Part shown: piece after piece, positions 33,938 to 35,470 of the stretch
Numbering within the stretch: position 1 is the stretch's first letter
Layout of the letters: each line of letters starts with the position of its first letter
Source: Flavobacteriales bacterium
GTDB taxonomy: Bacteria; Bacteroidota; Bacteroidia; Flavobacteriales_D; Crocinitomicaceae
DNA: 35,470 nucleotides
NCBI GenBank assembly: GCA_947476955.1
Contig: CANJSS010000014.1
Coordinates: forward strand, 1 to 35,470
Reading direction: 5' to 3'
Notes under the pieces: generated by a model
The model's input: only the letters and a program-made list of their open reading frames with translations
Databases searched by the model: none
Told to the model about the DNA's origin: nothing
Translations under genes and position numbers: made by a program

Positions 33938-34750
33938 ATGAAAATACCTGGCAATTTCCTTGTGTTTCTGATTACTTTTTTTTCAATTTTCACGAGTTAC
34001 TCGCAGTTGTCAGTAACTAAACAGTTTTTTACAAAAAACTGGCGGTATTGCGATAGTTCCGTTGCAATATACTATGCAATAACGGAACTGGAGTCTGAGG
34101 ATGCGGGCGTAGTTTCCACTTTTTACATGGATGGTATTTTAAAATCTCGGGTTTCGTATAGTTGTATTTCAAAAAAGACAGAAAATGGAATTTTCCAAAG
34201 TTTTGGAAAAGAAGGGAATATTTTATCGCAATTCACCTATCTAGAAGGAAAAAAAAATGGTGCGTTTTTCTATTACTTTGACACTGGTGAAATAAAAATT
34301 CAAGGAAAATACGCTGCAGATTCTTTGCAAGATTCACTCTGTTCCTATTATAAAAACGGAGCTTACCGAAGAAAAGATTTCTATTCCTCTGGGAAATTAA
34401 AAGACGGGAAATGCTTTACAGCGAGTGGTTTGGATACCGCCTACTTTGCTTACGATATGGATGCAGAATTTCCAGACGGAATGCAAGGAATGGTGCGTTG
34501 GATTCAAACCAACTTGCAGTATCCGCAAGATGCAATTGATGAAAATATTCAAGGTCGCGTGTATGTTTCCTTTATTGTCGATGAAAAAGGTGTTGTTTCA
34601 GATATCCAAATTGAGCGCGGGGTTGCATCTATATTGGACAAGGAAGTTATGCGACTCATTGGTCAAATGCCAGATTGGAAACCTGGTGAGTTAGATGGAT
34701 TTAAAGTAAGCTCAAGAATGAGACTTCCGATTAATTTCAACTTAAATTAA
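33938..34750 (+). CDS. Exported protein with MORN-like repeats and C-terminal TonB domain
   Basis: 270 residues. The signal peptide ends near FTSYSQ. Residues about 40-160 have several MORN_2/YwqK-type repeats (NGIFQSFGKEGNILSQFTYLEGKKNGAFFYYFDTGEIKIQGKY, YYKNGAYRRKDFYSSGKLKDGK). The last 90 residues are a TonB C-terminal domain: IQTNLQYPQDAIDENIQGRVYVSFIVDEKG, then VMRLIGQMPDWKPGELDG and a final strand. No transmembrane anchor or proline-rich linker is seen besides the signal peptide, so it is not a canonical energy-coupling TonB and probably a periplasmic protein using the TonB fold. It follows the DUF4159 gene by 19 bases. Partner unknown. Confidence 0.85.
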   Translation: MKIPGNFLVFLITFFSIFTSYSQLSVTKQFFTKNWRYCDSSVAIYYAITELESEDAGVVSTFYMDGILKSRVSYSCISKKTENGIFQSFGKEGNILSQFTYLEGKKNGAFFYYFDTGEIKIQGKYAADSLQDSLCSYYKNGAYRRKDFYSSGKLKDGKCFTASGLDTAYFAYDMDAEFPDGMQGMVRWIQTNLQYPQDAIDENIQGRVYVSFIVDEKGVVSDIQIERGVASILDKEVMRLIGQMPDWKPGELDGFKVSSRMRLPINFNLN

Positions 34751-34827
34751 ACTACTGCTCATCCTGTTATTTACACTTATGTTTAACCTGCAGGAATTAA
34801 AATTAAGAGCATCATTTGAAAATTTCA

Positions 34828-35470
34828 TTACATTCTTTCCGGTACCTTTACCCCTAGCAATTCCATTGCCAATCGTATCACTTTTGCAACATTTAAACTT
34901 AGAATAAGTCGCATGCGCTTAACCGTTTCATCCTGTTCAATTAAAATTGGCACAGCCTGATAAAAATGGTTGTACGTTTTTACCAACTCGTAGGCATAAT
35001 TAGCAACAACAGCCGGCGATTGCTCTTTAGCTGCTTCGTTTAAAATATCTGGAAATTCCGATAATAGTTTTATTATATCTTTTTCTTCATCCTGAATTAC
35101 TTTGCAACTTGTGCCACTTTGTAAATTCGTTGCACCAGATTTTGCAAGTAGCGATTTAATTCGCGCGTGCGTATATTGAATAAATGGCCCGGTATTTCCA
35201 TTTAGCTCCACCGATTCTTGCGGGTCGAAAACCATTTTTTTCTTAGGATCCACCTTCAGTAGGAAATACTTCAAACCACCCATTCCAATCAAATTGAATA
35301 GTGCTATTTTATCTTCCTCCGACATTCCTTCCAAATGTCCACGTTCACGTGTCATTTCGGCAGCACTTTCTACTACTTCCGCCATTAATTCATCCGCATC
35401 GACAACTGTTCCTTCGCGGGATTTCATTCTACCCATTCCTTTTGGAAGTTCCACCATTCCATAAGAAAGA
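34828..35470 (-). CDS. argS: Arginyl-tRNA synthetase, C-terminal part (5' end outside window)
   Basis: The frame is open to the window edge (preceding codons read LSYG before MVELPKGMGRMKSREG). The fragment begins just before the KMSKS-equivalent loop (MKSREGTVV), and contains the GLKYFLLKVDPKKKMVFDP segment, NGNTGPFIQYTHARIKSLL and the anticodon-binding DALR domain (about the last 110 residues, YAYELVKTYNHFYQAVPIL). It ends in VPERM, the typical ArgRS C-terminus. It charges tRNA-Arg. The HIGH motif and N-terminal domain are outside the window. It is convergent with the TonB/MORN gene; no clear terminator lies between them. Confidence 0.97.
   Translation of the reverse strand, partial: LSYGMVELPKGMGRMKSREGTVVDADELMAEVVESAAEMTRERGHLEGMSEEDKIALFNLIGMGGLKYFLLKVDPKKKMVFDPQESVELNGNTGPFIQYTHARIKSLLAKSGATNLQSGTSCKVIQDEEKDIIKLLSEFPDILNEAAKEQSPAVVANYAYELVKTYNHFYQAVPILIEQDETVKRMRLILSLNVAKVIRLAMELLGVKVPERM

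Noticed and set aside
1-35470. tRNA, rRNA, CRISPR array, insertion sequence or prophage
   Set aside because: No cloverleaf-like intergenic sequence, no direct-repeat/spacer pattern, no transposase or integrase and no phage genes were found. The few gaps are short and mostly explained by promoters and terminators.

Overview
The window is AT-rich chromosomal DNA from a member of the Bacteroidota, most likely order Flavobacteriales; the family is not resolved. Three things support this. The recurrent promoter element upstream of genes is TAnnTTTG, the Bacteroidota -7 box. There is a type IX secretion (T9SS) C-terminal sorting domain protein and a lipidated Omp85 (TamL-type) protein. Several small families typical of the phylum are present (DUF4159, DUF2452, an HhH/beta-barrel protein). 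I see no tRNA, rRNA, CRISPR, prophage, insertion sequence or resistance island. This is mostly a core-genome segment.

Layout. 1-2.7 kb: the end of a CLC-F-type fluoride antiporter gene, then dnaX, which is split into two frames at a run of ten A. 2.7-5.6 kb (minus): two exported envelope proteins in an operon. 5.7-9.9 kb: a small conserved protein (minus), a TPR protein and endonuclease III (plus), a LapA-like membrane protein (minus), elongation factor P and a DUF2452 protein (plus), YaaA (minus). 10-12.6 kb: a large T9SS cargo protein. 12.7-19.7 kb (minus): a DASS anion transporter, an 85-residue protein, pnp, rpsO, a HutD-like protein, accD and fba. 19.9-22.2 kb: a UvrD/PcrA helicase. 22.2-24.9 kb (minus): TamL-like Omp85. 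24.9-25.6 kb: a SpoU methyltransferase. 25.65-27.6 kb (minus): lgt and trhO. 27.8-28.4 kb: a CoA-type Nudix hydrolase, followed by a 271-base gene-free stretch with a heptanucleotide repeat, a strong terminator and a possible small RNA. 28.7-29.5 kb (minus): a ZIP metal transporter. 29.6-34.75 kb: ndk, pepT, then the compact run holA-rsmE-DUF4159-TonB/MORN protein. 34.8 kb to the end (minus): the C-terminal part of argS.

How the genes fit together. DNA replication and repair (dnaX, holA, nth, uvrD), translation and RNA metabolism (efp, rpsO, pnp, argS, rsmE, SpoU, trhO) and envelope biogenesis (lgt, tamL, accD, exported proteins) are interleaved in short operons with very short intergenic regions. 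The most interesting signal is dnaX. The zero frame stops after 371 residues, at about the end of clamp-loader domain III (gamma-like). The -1 frame carries the rest of a tau-like protein. The junction is an A10 tract followed six bases later by a short hairpin, which fits programmed -1 frameshifting or transcriptional slippage. A homopolymer sequencing error is the main alternative.
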